From: JBCBKP01 sp038521625
Lineage (GTDB): Bacteria > Planctomycetota > Phycisphaerae > Phycisphaerales > UBA1924
Reading direction: 5' to 3'
Assembly: GCA_038521625.1 (NCBI GenBank)
Contig: JBCBKP010000004.1
Span: forward strand, 1-64,000
DNA: 64,000 nucleotides
The position numbers and the translations under genes were made by a program. A model generated the notes under the pieces. It was not told the DNA's origin. It made no database searches and saw nothing but the letters and a program-made list of their open reading frames with translations. Below are positions 17,051-28,667 of the stretch, one piece after another. Numbering within the stretch: position 1 is the stretch's first letter; every line of letters begins with the position of its first letter.

Positions 17051-17626
17051 ATGCCGCCGAGCCGACGCGACGATCTGATCGAGGCCTCGATCGAGGTGTT
17101 CTCAAAGGAAGGGTTCCGTTCGGTTTCGGTCGATCGGGTTCTCGAGGTCAGCGGCGTGAGCCGCATGACCCTCTACAACCACTTCGAGTCGAAGGACGAC
17201 CTGATGGTGACCGCGTTCGAGCGGTGGGAGGAGCGCTCGCGGGCGGCGCTGCGGGAGCGGGTAGAGGCATACCCGGCGGCGGAGCGGCCGCTCGCGGTCT
17301 TTGACATCTACGCGACGACGCAGTGCGCGACGACGGGTCGGGTCTGCCTGGCGCTGACCGCCGCGATCGAGTACGACGACGCCGCGTGCCGGATGCGGGA
17401 GCTGGCGGCGCAGCACCAGGAGTCGCTCGTGGCCGATCTGGAGGGCTGGCTCGCCGGGGCGGGGGCGGGTGACCCGGACCTCGCGATCGCCCTGCTGCTG
17501 CTGATCCAGGGCGCCCTGGCTGCGACGCGCGCGATCGGTCAGCTGGAGCGGGCGTCGCTGCGGACCGAGGAGATCTGGTCGGTCGCGAAGGGCGCGGCCC
17601 ACCGGGTCATCCAGCGGTCCGGCTGA
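17051..17626 (+). CDS. TetR-family transcriptional regulator
   Basis: 191 residues. The N-terminal helix-turn-helix RDDLIEASIEVFSKEGFRS and VSRMTLYNHFESKDDLMV is diagnostic. The C-terminal part contains TTGRVCLALTAAIEYDD, resembling the TetR_C group that often controls CxxC/AhpD-like or oxidoreductase neighbours. ATG at 17051 was chosen over a farther frame opening at 16988 because GGAG lies just upstream and homology starts here. Probably represses itself and the divergent gene through the palindrome at 16974. Confidence 0.9.
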   Translation: MPPSRRDDLIEASIEVFSKEGFRSVSVDRVLEVSGVSRMTLYNHFESKDDLMVTAFERWEERSRAALRERVEAYPAAERPLAVFDIYATTQCATTGRVCLALTAAIEYDDAACRMRELAAQHQESLVADLEGWLAGAGAGDPDLAIALLLLIQGALAATRAIGQLERASLRTEEIWSVAKGAAHRVIQRSG

Positions 17627-17692
17627 TCCGCCGGCCGACGGATCAGAACGTCTCTGGTAGGCTCGCGCGGTTCACGCGAGGAGGACCCAGAG

Positions 17693-19744
17693 ATGCAGCA
17701 TCGGCTCGGATTCGGCTTGGCGTTCATCGTGGGCATCGGCGCGGCGGGGGCGCAGGAGGGGCTGGACGGGCCCCGCCCGGACCGTCAGTTCCGGCCGATC
17801 GACGTCTTCGCGCTGGAGTACGCGTCGGACCCGCGGATCTCGCCCGACGGCACGACGGTCGCGTACGTGCGCCGCTCCGGCGACATCATGACCGACCGGT
17901 TCGACGCGTCGATCTGGGCGGTCTCGGCCGATGGCGGGACGCACCGCCCGCTGGTGCAGGGCGAGGGCGCGTACGGCGGCCCGCGCTGGTCGCCGAGCGG
18001 CGACCGGCTTCTCTTCACGGCTCGCGAGGACGGCAAGACGAGTCTGCGGGTGCTGTACATGGACACGCTGCGGACCGCGACGATCGCCGAGCTGGCGGGC
18101 TCGCCCGGTTCGCCCTCGTGGTCGCCGGACGGCTCGCGCATCGCGTTCGGGATGTTCGTCGAGGGCTCGGGCCCGTCGCCCGCCGCGATGCCGGCGAGGC
18201 CGGACGGCGCCGTGTGGGCGGACGCGCCGATCGTGATCGACGACGTGTACTACCGCAGCGACGGCGGCGGCTACGCCGACCCGGGTCACACGCAGGTCTT
18301 CGTTCTCGACGCGGCGGGGGGCACGCCCAGGCAGATGACGTTCGGTGAGGCGGACCACGGCGGGCCGTACGAGTGGTCACGATCGGGCGACCGGCTGCTG
18401 TTCTCGGCCAACCTGCTCGACGAGCCGTGGACCGACCCGAACGAGAGCGAGATCCACTCGATGGATCTCGCGAGCGGCGAGATCGAGACGCTGACCGACC
18501 GAAACGGCCCGGACGCCTCGCCGAGGCTCAGCCCTGACGGGCGCACGCTGGCCTACCTCGGGTACGACGATCGCGAGCAGGGCTATCAGATTAGCACGAT
18601 CCATCTGCGCGACATGCGCACGGGGCGTGTGCGGACGGTCGCGGATGACCTCGACCGCAACATCGAGCAGATCGAATGGGACCCGAGCGGGCGTTCGATC
18701 ATCGCGCGCTACGACGACCACGGCGTCGGTCGCCTCGCGGCGATCGGGCTGCAGGGCGGGCGCGAGCTGCTCGCGTCGGGCGTCGGCGGCACGACTGTGG
18801 GCCGGCCCTACGGGGGCGGGTCGTTCACGATCTCCGAGGACAGCATCATCGCGACGGTGACGACCGACTCGACGCGACCCGGCGACGTCGCGCTGCGCGA
18901 CCGCTCGACGCTCACGAGGCTGACCGATCTCAACGCGGACCTGCTCGATCACAAGATCGTGCCGCCGGCCGAGGAACTGCTCGCCGCGTCGTCGCACGAC
19001 GGTCGCGAGATCCAGGCCTGGGTGATCACGCCGCCGGACTTCGACCCGGACGAGACCTATCCGATGATCCTCGAGATCCACGGCGGGCCGTTCGCCGACT
19101 ACGGCCCTCGCTTCTCGGCCGAGTGCCAGCTCATGGCGACCGCGGGGTACATCGTCGTGTACGCGAACCCGCGCGGCTCGACGAGCTACGGCGAGGAGTT
19201 CGGAAACCTGATCCATCACGCGTACCCGAGCCAGGACTACGACGATCTGATCTCGGTCGTCGATGCCGCGATCGACGCGTACCCGATCGACGAGGATCGG
19301 CTGTTCGTGACGGGCGGCTCCGGTGGCGGCGTGCTGACGGCGTGGATCGTCGGCAGCACCGACCGCTTCGCCGCGGCGGTGGTCGCCAAGCCGGTGATCA
19401 ACTGGGCGAGTTTCGTGCTGACGGCCGACTTCTACCCGTTCTTCACGAAGTACTGGTTCCCGGCGATGCCGTGGGAGGAGCCTGCGCACTACTGGGAGCG
19501 CTCGCCGCTCTCGCTGGTCGGGAACGTCACGACGCCGACGATGCTGCTGACGGGCGAGGCCGACTACCGCACGCCGATCAGCGAGACGGAGCAGTACTAC
19601 CAGGCGCTGCAGCTCCTCGGTGTGCCGACGCGGATGGTGCGCGTGCCGGGCGCCTCGCACGGCATCGCGTCGCGCCCGTCGCGGCTGGTCGCGAAGATCG
19701 CGAACGTGCTGGCGTGGTTCGAGGAGCACGACCCACAGCGCTGA
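17693..19744 (+). CDS. Secreted S9-family prolyl oligopeptidase-like peptidase
   Basis: 683 residues: signal peptide (LGFGLAFIVGIGAAGAQ), a WD-like beta-propeller made of repeated PRISPDG / SPSGDRLLF / SWSPDGSR blades (about 45-420), then the alpha/beta hydrolase domain. The catalytic triad is Ser543 in GGSGGG, Asp624 in LLTGEADYRTP and His656 in GASHGI. S9 enzymes cut short peptides; the propeller limits access. GAGGAGG precedes ATG 17693, overlapping one arm of a small hairpin (CTCGCG 17662-17667 with CGCGAG 17675-17680). Stand-alone gene. Confidence 0.92.
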   Translation: MQHRLGFGLAFIVGIGAAGAQEGLDGPRPDRQFRPIDVFALEYASDPRISPDGTTVAYVRRSGDIMTDRFDASIWAVSADGGTHRPLVQGEGAYGGPRWSPSGDRLLFTAREDGKTSLRVLYMDTLRTATIAELAGSPGSPSWSPDGSRIAFGMFVEGSGPSPAAMPARPDGAVWADAPIVIDDVYYRSDGGGYADPGHTQVFVLDAAGGTPRQMTFGEADHGGPYEWSRSGDRLLFSANLLDEPWTDPNESEIHSMDLASGEIETLTDRNGPDASPRLSPDGRTLAYLGYDDREQGYQISTIHLRDMRTGRVRTVADDLDRNIEQIEWDPSGRSIIARYDDHGVGRLAAIGLQGGRELLASGVGGTTVGRPYGGGSFTISEDSIIATVTTDSTRPGDVALRDRSTLTRLTDLNADLLDHKIVPPAEELLAASSHDGREIQAWVITPPDFDPDETYPMILEIHGGPFADYGPRFSAECQLMATAGYIVVYANPRGSTSYGEEFGNLIHHAYPSQDYDDLISVVDAAIDAYPIDEDRLFVTGGSGGGVLTAWIVGSTDRFAAAVVAKPVINWASFVLTADFYPFFTKYWFPAMPWEEPAHYWERSPLSLVGNVTTPTMLLTGEADYRTPISETEQYYQALQLLGVPTRMVRVPGASHGIASRPSRLVAKIANVLAWFEEHDPQR

Positions 19745-19787
19745 TTTTCGCTCGCGCGTCGGGCCGCCGCGCCGGCGGTTGACTAGA

Positions 19788-19805
19788 ATCGTTCTAGAAA
19801 ACGAT
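19788..19805. promoter_or_regulatory. Palindrome upstream of katG
   Basis: ATCGTT (19788-19793), CTAGAA, AACGAT (19800-19805): perfect 6-bp arms, 4 nt after a TTGACT (19779-19784) that could be a -35 box. A peroxide- or metal-responsive repressor site is the likely role; the regulator is unknown. Confidence 0.5.
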
Positions 19806-19920
19806 CGGTGCTTCGCGGGCGCGCCAGGCCGCGCCGATGGAGTGTCGGCGCGGACCTGCTAGCGCGGCGACGCCCCGCGCGAGCCACATCACACAGCTTC
19901 GATTCCGGAGGATCATGTCC

Positions 19921-22170
<2,250 letters not shown>

Positions 22171-22196
22171 CCACGGCAAGACCGTTTGACGCAGCG

Positions 22197-22221
22197 AAGG
22201 GCCGGCCCCGCGCCGGCCCTT
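22197..22221 (+). terminator. katG terminator
   Basis: AAGGGCCGGC (22197-22206), 5-nt loop, GCCGGCCCTT (22212-22221), then CTTTG: a 10-bp intrinsic-type hairpin 26 nt after the katG stop. Confidence 0.85.
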
Positions 22222-22242
22222 CTTTGTGCGCGGGTGCACCGA

Positions 22243-22248
22243 TATGCT
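22243..22248 (+). promoter_or_regulatory. -10 element, GC-type protein gene
   Basis: TATGCT about 25 nt before the ATG at 22274, leaving a short leader that contains GAGAGGAGA. Confidence 0.45.
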
Positions 22249-22273
22249 GGTCGCCAGCGAGAGAGGAGAACCG

Positions 22274-23248
22274 ATGCGCCGACTGACCGCGTTCGCCGCT
22301 GCCACGCTGGGTACGACACTGGGTTCCGCGCAGCCGACGTTCTACGGCCTGACGACGGCCGACCTCGCGTCGGGTGCCGCCACGGTCGCGACGATCGACC
22401 TCGCGACCGGTCTCGCCACCCCGCTGTTCGACATCGCGTTCACGCCGGGGCTCCGCACCGGCTCGATCGAGTTCCACGACCCGACGGGCCTGCTGGTGAG
22501 CCGATTCCGTGACGATTCTGCGCCCGAGGGCGACGCCCGGTTCACGTTCGTCACGATCGACCCGATCTCGGGCGATACGACGACCGTGCAGTTCAGCGGC
22601 CTCCCGTCGAACACCGCCACCCTGGAGGGCCTCGCCTACGACCCCGCGGTCGACGAGCTGCTGATCACCTACGGCGACGCCACGCTCGAATCGATGACGA
22701 TCGCGGTCCTCGGCCTCGACGGGAGCGTCTCCAACAGTGTCTCGCCGATCGCGGGCGTCACGGACATCGACAGCCTGGCGCACGACGACTTCGAGGGCCG
22801 GCTCGAGGGCTCCGACTTCAACGGTCTGGCCAGCCCTCGGTACTTCGTCGTCAACGACCCGCTGACGACCCCGGGGGTCACGCCGCTGTTCGATACGGTC
22901 CGGTCGAACAACGTCGGCGACATCGCGATCGACCCGAGGAGCGGCGACCTCTTCGCGACCGGTTTCGGGCCGTTCGACCGGAACGTCGTCAAGGTCAAGC
23001 CCGAGGCCTACGACCCGATCGGCGACAACGGCCTCGACCGGAACATCGTCGGGATCGCGTTCGGGCCCGATGCGGCGGGCAAGGCCGACCTGGTTGCGCC
23101 GTTCGGCATCGTCAGCCAGGCCGACGTCGCGGCGTTCATCACGCTGTTCTTCAACAACGACCCGAGGGCGGCCGCCCTGGCGCCCCCGCTGGACATCGTG
23201 AGCCAGGCGGACGTTGCCGAGTTCGTGTCGCTCTTCTTCGCCGGCTGA
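22274..23248 (+). CDS. Secreted protein with degenerate dockerin-like (GC-type) C-terminus lacking both Cys
   Basis: 324 residues. Signal peptide (LTAFAAATLGTTLGSAQ), then a beta-rich, propeller-like body with repeats such as TIDLATGLATPLFDI, TIDPISGDTTTVQF and IAIDPRSGDLFATG. The C-terminus has two copies of the dockerin-like unit (DLVAPFGIVSQADVAAFITL and DIVSQADVAEFVSLFF). Unlike the three other copies in this window it lacks the Cys just before repeat 1 and stops at FFAG, exactly where the terminal Gly-Cys would be, so both Cys are gone together. Probably cell-surface; the function of the body is unknown. Confidence 0.75.
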   Translation: MRRLTAFAAATLGTTLGSAQPTFYGLTTADLASGAATVATIDLATGLATPLFDIAFTPGLRTGSIEFHDPTGLLVSRFRDDSAPEGDARFTFVTIDPISGDTTTVQFSGLPSNTATLEGLAYDPAVDELLITYGDATLESMTIAVLGLDGSVSNSVSPIAGVTDIDSLAHDDFEGRLEGSDFNGLASPRYFVVNDPLTTPGVTPLFDTVRSNNVGDIAIDPRSGDLFATGFGPFDRNVVKVKPEAYDPIGDNGLDRNIVGIAFGPDAAGKADLVAPFGIVSQADVAAFITLFFNNDPRAAALAPPLDIVSQADVAEFVSLFFAG

Positions 23249-23366
23249 GGTTTGGGCGGGCTGCGCGAGGCCCCGAACCGGTGGTGTGAGAAACGCCGCG
23301 GCTATTCGCTTCTCCCCACGGCGGATAGGGTGTCGCTGCGCGGAGCGCACGCGCCCCAGGGGACCG

Positions 23367-25721
23367 ATGACGAGCCGACACGACGACATCCCGACCGCGC
23401 CGATGCCGGCCGAGGCGCGACCGACCGAGCCCTCGCCGCCGCCGGGAGCGCAGCGCGACGCCGGCGAGTCACCGGCGGGCGAGATCGCGGGGTACGTCAT
23501 CGAGCGCCCGATCGGGCGCGGCGGCCAGGGGGTCGTGTACCGGGCGACCCAGGGGAGCACCGGCCAGCCGGTCGCGATCAAGTTCCTCGCGCCGAAGCAG
23601 GCGGAGCGGTTCGGGGAGGACCGCTTCGAGCGCGAGTTCCGGATCCACGCGCAGCTCTCGCACCGGAACATCATCAAGATCATCGACGCGGGGCGGACGA
23701 CGCGCGACGATGGGGAGCCCGGCTCGCCCTACTACATCATGGAGCTGGTGCGCGGCGCAACACCTATCACGCGTTACGCCGAGCAGCACGGGCTGAGCCC
23801 CGAGGCGAGGATCGATCTGGTCGCGCGGGTCTGCGACGCGGTCGACTACCTCAATCACCACGGTGTGATCCACCTGGATCTCAAGCCCGGGAACGTGCTG
23901 GTGGACGAGCATGGCGAGCCGCGCGTCGGCGACTTCGGGATGGCGCGGCGCGCGCTCGGCGACTCGGATCAGCTCTCGGGAAGCACGCCGGGGTACGAGG
24001 CGCCCGAGCAGCGGCTCGGCGACTGGGGTCCGGTGGACCGGCGGGCCGATGTCTACGCGCTCGGCGTGATCCAGCACCAGCTTCTCGTTGGTTCGCTCCC
24101 GATCGCGCCGCCGGCATCGGGCGAGGGATGGTCGGGGACGCGCGAATACCTCCAGAAGCTCCGAGACGAGGCGCCGCCCGGCGTTCGAGACTCGCGGCCC
24201 GGGATCCCGCGTGGTGTCGAGCGAGCGATCGCGCGGGCCCTGGCGAAGCGGCCCGCCGACCGGTTCGCCGACGCCGGGGAGTTCGCGGCCGAGCTGCGGC
24301 GTCACAGCGCGCCGGCGGGCCAGGAGGGCGAGCGCGCGGCGCGTGCGATCCGGCGGCGTGCGATCGGCGCCGCGTGGACGGGCGGTCGCGTCGCCATCGC
24401 GGTGGCGCTCGGCGTCGCGTTGGCGCTGACGCTGGGTCGGAAGGTGACGTTCGAGTGGACGCCGGCGCACGCCTGGTACGCCTCGCTGCTCGGCCCGCCG
24501 CCCTCGAGCCTCGATCGTTCGATGGAGCTGACCGCGGTGCTGGGCCTGACCGACGAGACCGATCTCGGCGGGCTGTTCGAGGCGGCCGGGCTCGAGGGCT
24601 ACGACCCGCGCGACGTCTACAGCCTGCGGACGCTGCACGGCTGGGTGTGCGAGCGGCTCGCCGTCGCCGACCCCGCGGCGGTCGTGTTTGACATCCGCTT
24701 CGGCGAGACCAGCCGGGCCGTCGCAGAGACCGAGGCGCTCGCCCGGGGTGTCGGGGCTCTCGAGACCGCGGGGATCCCGGTTGTCATGGGCTCGAGGTCG
24801 TGGTTCCTCGACGACGAGGGCCGGCCCGATTTCGCCGGGGCTATTTGGAACGCCGGCGCGGACCGCGGCGTGATCCACGCGCTCGACCCGGCCGGCGGCG
24901 ATCTGCTCTTCATGCCGATCGCCGCGCAGCGCGGCGAGACGACCCACGGCATGGGCCTGGCGCTCGCGGCCTTCTGCGCCGTGCGACAGCCCGGCACGAG
25001 CCCGGCGTTCGAGCTCGAAGAGAGTCTGCACCGGGTCGACATCTCGTACCGCGCTCCGTCTGCGGGCCGCCCGGACCTGATCGTCGATCTGCCGGAGCGC
25101 GAGCGTGTCACGCTCGTCTCGGTGAACCGGCTCGAGGGAGCCCGGCGTCACGGGCTGCTCCCGGGCGATCTGATGGGGACGTACGCCCCGACCGTGTATT
25201 CGGAGGAGGCGGTCAGAGGCGCAAGCCTCGACTACGGCGAGCTCGCAGAGATGGGCGACGACCGACTGCGACGGGCGGTCGACGGACGGGTCGTCGTCAT
25301 CGGCGACCGGCGGGAGGGCCGTGACGTCCGCGTGTCGCTCGCCGGCAGAACGGTCGACGGCGTCGATCTGCACGCGATGACGATCGAGTCGCTGCTCAGG
25401 GGCGCACCGTTGCGTGCGTTCAACGAGCCCGCGGCCTACCTGGTGGTCACGCTCGCCGCGCTCGGCGGTGTCTTCGTCGCGCTGGGCTGCGGGGTCGTGA
25501 CCGCCAGGCTGCCACGGACGCTGCGGCGCGTCGGGCTGTCGCACGCGGTGCGATGGGGGGTGCTCGTGGGCGTGAGCGCCGCGCTGGTCGTGATCGCCGT
25601 GCAGGCGTACCGGCTCGAGGGGATCGTGATGAACGCGCTGATCGCGGCTATCGCCCTGATCGTCGCGTCGGAGCTGGCGGCCCTGCTGTTCCCGCGGCGC
25701 CCCATCGCGCGCACGGCCTGA
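23367..25721 (+). CDS. Ser/Thr protein kinase with extracytoplasmic CHASE2-like sensor
   Basis: 784 residues. A Pro-rich leader is followed by a kinase domain (about 41-315): Gly loop IGRGGQGVVYRA, VAIKFL lysine, HLDLKPGN catalytic loop near residue 168, DFG near 189, and a GYEAPEQ activation-end motif. The Arg before the catalytic Asp is Leu, so it is a non-RD kinase. A membrane helix (342-360) leads to an extracytoplasmic region (about 370-680, with AAVVFDIRFGE, GIPVVMGSR and VVVIGDRREG) typical of CHASE2, then three closing helices. This is the receptor-kinase layout in which CHASE2 senses an unknown signal. ATG at 23367 with AGGGGA upstream. No adjacent substrate is obvious. Confidence 0.88.
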   Translation: MTSRHDDIPTAPMPAEARPTEPSPPPGAQRDAGESPAGEIAGYVIERPIGRGGQGVVYRATQGSTGQPVAIKFLAPKQAERFGEDRFEREFRIHAQLSHRNIIKIIDAGRTTRDDGEPGSPYYIMELVRGATPITRYAEQHGLSPEARIDLVARVCDAVDYLNHHGVIHLDLKPGNVLVDEHGEPRVGDFGMARRALGDSDQLSGSTPGYEAPEQRLGDWGPVDRRADVYALGVIQHQLLVGSLPIAPPASGEGWSGTREYLQKLRDEAPPGVRDSRPGIPRGVERAIARALAKRPADRFADAGEFAAELRRHSAPAGQEGERAARAIRRRAIGAAWTGGRVAIAVALGVALALTLGRKVTFEWTPAHAWYASLLGPPPSSLDRSMELTAVLGLTDETDLGGLFEAAGLEGYDPRDVYSLRTLHGWVCERLAVADPAAVVFDIRFGETSRAVAETEALARGVGALETAGIPVVMGSRSWFLDDEGRPDFAGAIWNAGADRGVIHALDPAGGDLLFMPIAAQRGETTHGMGLALAAFCAVRQPGTSPAFELEESLHRVDISYRAPSAGRPDLIVDLPERERVTLVSVNRLEGARRHGLLPGDLMGTYAPTVYSEEAVRGASLDYGELAEMGDDRLRRAVDGRVVVIGDRREGRDVRVSLAGRTVDGVDLHAMTIESLLRGAPLRAFNEPAAYLVVTLAALGGVFVALGCGVVTARLPRTLRRVGLSHAVRWGVLVGVSAALVVIAVQAYRLEGIVMNALIAAIALIVASELAALLFPRRPIARTA

Positions 25722-25757
25722 GCCGGGGCCCCGCCTGACGGGCCCCGCCCGACGGAC

Positions 25758-26636
25758 TCAGTCGTCGACGCCGTTCCGCTCCTTGTAGCGATCCCAGGCT
25801 CTCATCGCGAAGCGATGGAACCGGCGGTTGTGGTTCCGGGTGAAGGGGCCGCGGATCTCGTCGACCTTGTAGCCGTCCTCGCCCGCCTCCGCGAATGTGA
25901 TCTCGAACCACTGCTCGGGCTCAGAGAGCCGCTTCACGTTGTCGTTGTCCGGGATGGGACGCGCGTCGGGGTTGCCGCCCTCGACCCACAGCTCGCTGTC
26001 GGAGCCGTCCGGGAGGAGCATCACGCGGACGCGGGGCGCATCGTTGCGCCGGTTGAAGCGCTTGCGCACCTCGACGAGCAGCGCCGTGCCCTCGGCGCCG
26101 GCGGTCAGGTCTTCGTACCAGAGGATCGGCCAGAGGAACTGCGCGTTGGCCATGTCGGGCTGGGACGCGGCCTCGAAGGACGCCCGTGAGATGACGACCC
26201 CGTCGCCGCCGTCGAATCCCTGATCGAACGCGTCGAGCGACGCGCCGCGGCGGCCGCCCTCGGGGGCGGCCTCGGTCAGATCGATGATCATGTAGCCGCC
26301 GTGCCGGCGTTGCCCGAGCGCCCTGGTGAACAGCTCGATGACGTCGTACTCGCCCTGGGCCGCGTCCTTGCGGATCTCGCGACCCTCGAGACCGCGGTGC
26401 CGCCCGTTCTCGGCTCCGACCTCCGCGCGGAACCGGCGGCGCCCCGCCTCGCCCGGGTTGGTCCGGCGATCGACGAACGAGGTGAAACCGCCGGGCGGGC
26501 AGCCGAAGCCGTTGCGAGCGCGGCGGTCGGGCTGAACCTCGCCGTTCCCGGCCGCGTGGCACGCGCCGAGGCCGGAAAGGAAGCCGAGCGCGAGGACGGC
26601 TTGGACGGCGTGAACGATCGGGAACGCGGGCGGCAT
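25758..26636 (-). CDS. Lipoprotein of unknown function
   Basis: 292 residues from ATG at 26636. The N-terminus VLALGFLSGLGACHAAG has a lipobox (LGAC), so the mature protein is lipid-anchored at Cys. The body contains GYMIIDLTEAAPEGG, GVVISRASFEAASQ, LWPILWYEDLTAGAEGTAL and ITFAEAGEDGYKVDEIRGP, suggesting a beta-rich envelope domain I do not recognise. A TATTAT element (26666-26671, minus strand) supplies a good -10 box, and GGAG precedes the start. Confidence 0.75.
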   Translation of the reverse strand: MPPAFPIVHAVQAVLALGFLSGLGACHAAGNGEVQPDRRARNGFGCPPGGFTSFVDRRTNPGEAGRRRFRAEVGAENGRHRGLEGREIRKDAAQGEYDVIELFTRALGQRRHGGYMIIDLTEAAPEGGRRGASLDAFDQGFDGGDGVVISRASFEAASQPDMANAQFLWPILWYEDLTAGAEGTALLVEVRKRFNRRNDAPRVRVMLLPDGSDSELWVEGGNPDARPIPDNDNVKRLSEPEQWFEITFAEAGEDGYKVDEIRGPFTRNHNRRFHRFAMRAWDRYKERNGVDD

Positions 26637-26765
26637 GCGTGGGTCTCCGGACAGGACGGGCCCGGATAATAACAAGCGGGACGTTCCGCATTCGCCCGTC
26701 GCACGCCCCGCGGGCATGGGCGTGGTCTTCGCGCAAAATTCGGGGTCGATCCCCGATCCTCGGGC

Positions 26766-26771
26766 TACATT
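26766..26771 (+). promoter_or_regulatory. -10 element for the first subtilase-like gene
   Basis: TACATT about 39 nt before the ATG at 26810; the leader contains GGAGGAGA. Confidence 0.4.
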
Positions 26772-26809
26772 CGAACGGAGCTACGAACAGACACCGCGGA
26801 GGAGAACAC

Positions 26810-28630
26810 ATGCCCGCCCGCCTCGCGATCGCCGCCCTGAGTCTGTCCATTCTCGCCGGAGCCGCGCCGGGCCAGGATTCGGCCCGGGTTTCGGCCCTGG
26901 TCTCGGGCGAGCCGCCTGCCCTGACGCCGCTCGTGCCGGCTCCGATCCCGACGGCTGAGGAGCTGGCGAACGCGCTGCGCGCCGGCGGCAAGCTCGCGCG
27001 GGTCGGCGGCTGGGACCCCGGGCTCGAGCCGTTCCGCGGGCGGACGCGTGCGGGCGCCGTGACGTCGCAGGGCGACTTTGGCCCGCTCGTCGCGCCCGGC
27101 TCGGTCAACGCCGCCGCCGCTCGCCAGGCGTTCGGCGTCGATGGCACCGGCATCCGGATCGGCATCGTCTCGGACTCGTTCAACTCGGACGGCCTGCTCG
27201 GCCAGGCGGTCGCGTCGGGAGACATCCCGCCGAACGTCACGATCCTCCGAGACGATCTCGACCTGTTCAGTCTCGACGAGGGCCGCGCGATGGCCGAGAT
27301 CATCCACGACATCGCGCCCGGCGCCGAGCTGGTCTTCCACTCCGCGTTCAACAACCCGGCGACGTTCGTGTTCGAGGAATCGCTGCAGTTCGCGTTCAAC
27401 GCGCTTGCGAACGCCGGCGTCGACATCATCGTGGACGACGTCTTCTCGTTCGATTCGCCGTTCTTCCAGGACGGCCTCGCCGCCGACGCCGCTCAGAACG
27501 CGTTCGAGCAGGGCATCCCGTTCTTCTCGGCCGCGGGCAACGACGGCAACGAGTCCTGGGAGGGGCCGTTCCGGGAGTTCTTCGACGGCTTCAACTTCGT
27601 CCACGACTTCGACCTGCCATCCGCCTTCCAGGACTCGCGCCTGCGCATCGATGTCCCGCCCGGCGGCGTGACGGTCGTCGTGCAGTGGGACAACCCCTAC
27701 CGCGTCCTCGGTGCGCCGCCGTCGTTCCCGTACACGGACCTCGACGTCCGGCTGCTGAACGCCGGCGAGCCCAACCCCAACAACTTCATCGACGGGAGCT
27801 TCGCCGACCAGACCGGCCTGTTCGGCCCCGCCGCCGAGCCGTTCGAGATCGTCGGCGTCTCGAACAACTCGCCGTTCTCCCAGCAGGTCGAGCTCTACAT
27901 CGACATCTTCACCGGCCCCGCGACCGACATCGAGCTCAAGGTGATCGTCTTCGGCGGGTTCATCAACGACTCGTCCGACACCGACTCGCGCACGGTCTTC
28001 GGCCAGCCGGCCGCCACGGGCGTCTTCGCGCTGGGCGCGGCGCCGTTCTTCGACGACGACGCCGAGCCCTTCAGCAGCTTCGGCCCCGCGCGGATCACGC
28101 GCACCCAGCTGGGATTCGTCACGAACGACGTGCGTGCCAAGCCCGACGCGCTCGCCACCGACGACGTCAACACGACCTTCTTCGGGTTCGACTCGCCGTT
28201 CGACCCCGACGGGTTCCCGAACTTCTCCGGGACCTCCGCCGCCGCGCCGCACGCCGCCGCGGTCGCGGCGCTCGCCCTGGAGCTGGCGCGGGGCCAGGGC
28301 GAGGACCCGACGCCGACCGAGCTCTACGACCTGATGCGGCAGACCGCACGCACGCCGGGCCCCTTCAGCCTCGACCCGAACCTCTCGGGCGCCGGCCTGA
28401 TCGACGCCGAGAACCTCCTCGCCGAGATCGGCGGCCCCCAGGGCTGCAGCCCCGCCGACCTCGTCATCCCCTTCGGCGTCATCTCGCAGGCAGACGTCGC
28501 GGAGTTCGTGGCGCTCTTCTTCGCCAATGACCCGTTCGTTGCCGGCCTCGCTGTCCCGTTCGACGTCGTCAGCCAGCTCGACGTCGCCGAGTTCATCGAT
28601 CTCTTCTTCGCGGGCTGCCCCGCGAACTGA
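26810..28630 (+). CDS. Secreted subtilase-like serine peptidase with GC-type C-terminus (probably active)
   Basis: 606 residues: signal peptide (LAIAALSLSILAGAAPGQ), peptidase domain, and a dockerin-like twofold C-terminus with flanking Cys (GCSPADLVIPFG ... FFAGCPAN). Catalytic positions visible: Asp122 in RIGIVSDSF, oxyanion Asn244 in SAAGNDG, Ser476 in GTSAAAPHAA. The usual HGTH His is replaced by Glu157 in DEGRAMAEIIHDIAPG, giving a Ser-Glu-Asp set as in sedolisins on a subtilisin-type frame. A CUB-like beta insert separates the Asn and Ser regions. It is followed by a paralogue with different catalytic losses. Function: extracellular or surface proteolysis, inferred. Confidence 0.85.
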   Translation: MPARLAIAALSLSILAGAAPGQDSARVSALVSGEPPALTPLVPAPIPTAEELANALRAGGKLARVGGWDPGLEPFRGRTRAGAVTSQGDFGPLVAPGSVNAAAARQAFGVDGTGIRIGIVSDSFNSDGLLGQAVASGDIPPNVTILRDDLDLFSLDEGRAMAEIIHDIAPGAELVFHSAFNNPATFVFEESLQFAFNALANAGVDIIVDDVFSFDSPFFQDGLAADAAQNAFEQGIPFFSAAGNDGNESWEGPFREFFDGFNFVHDFDLPSAFQDSRLRIDVPPGGVTVVVQWDNPYRVLGAPPSFPYTDLDVRLLNAGEPNPNNFIDGSFADQTGLFGPAAEPFEIVGVSNNSPFSQQVELYIDIFTGPATDIELKVIVFGGFINDSSDTDSRTVFGQPAATGVFALGAAPFFDDDAEPFSSFGPARITRTQLGFVTNDVRAKPDALATDDVNTTFFGFDSPFDPDGFPNFSGTSAAAPHAAAVAALALELARGQGEDPTPTELYDLMRQTARTPGPFSLDPNLSGAGLIDAENLLAEIGGPQGCSPADLVIPFGVISQADVAEFVALFFANDPFVAGLAVPFDVVSQLDVAEFIDLFFAGCPAN

Positions 28631-28667
28631 TCCAGCGTCGCGGGCTGCCCGGCGGACCGATCGTCGC
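28608..28667 (+). repeat. Imperfect 30-bp direct repeat across the stop codon
   Basis: TCGCGGGCTGCCC followed by a GCGaAC/GCGgAC-GATC tail occurs at 28608 and again at 28638; the first copy encodes the last residues and stop of the gene, the second is non-coding. Confidence 0.6.
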
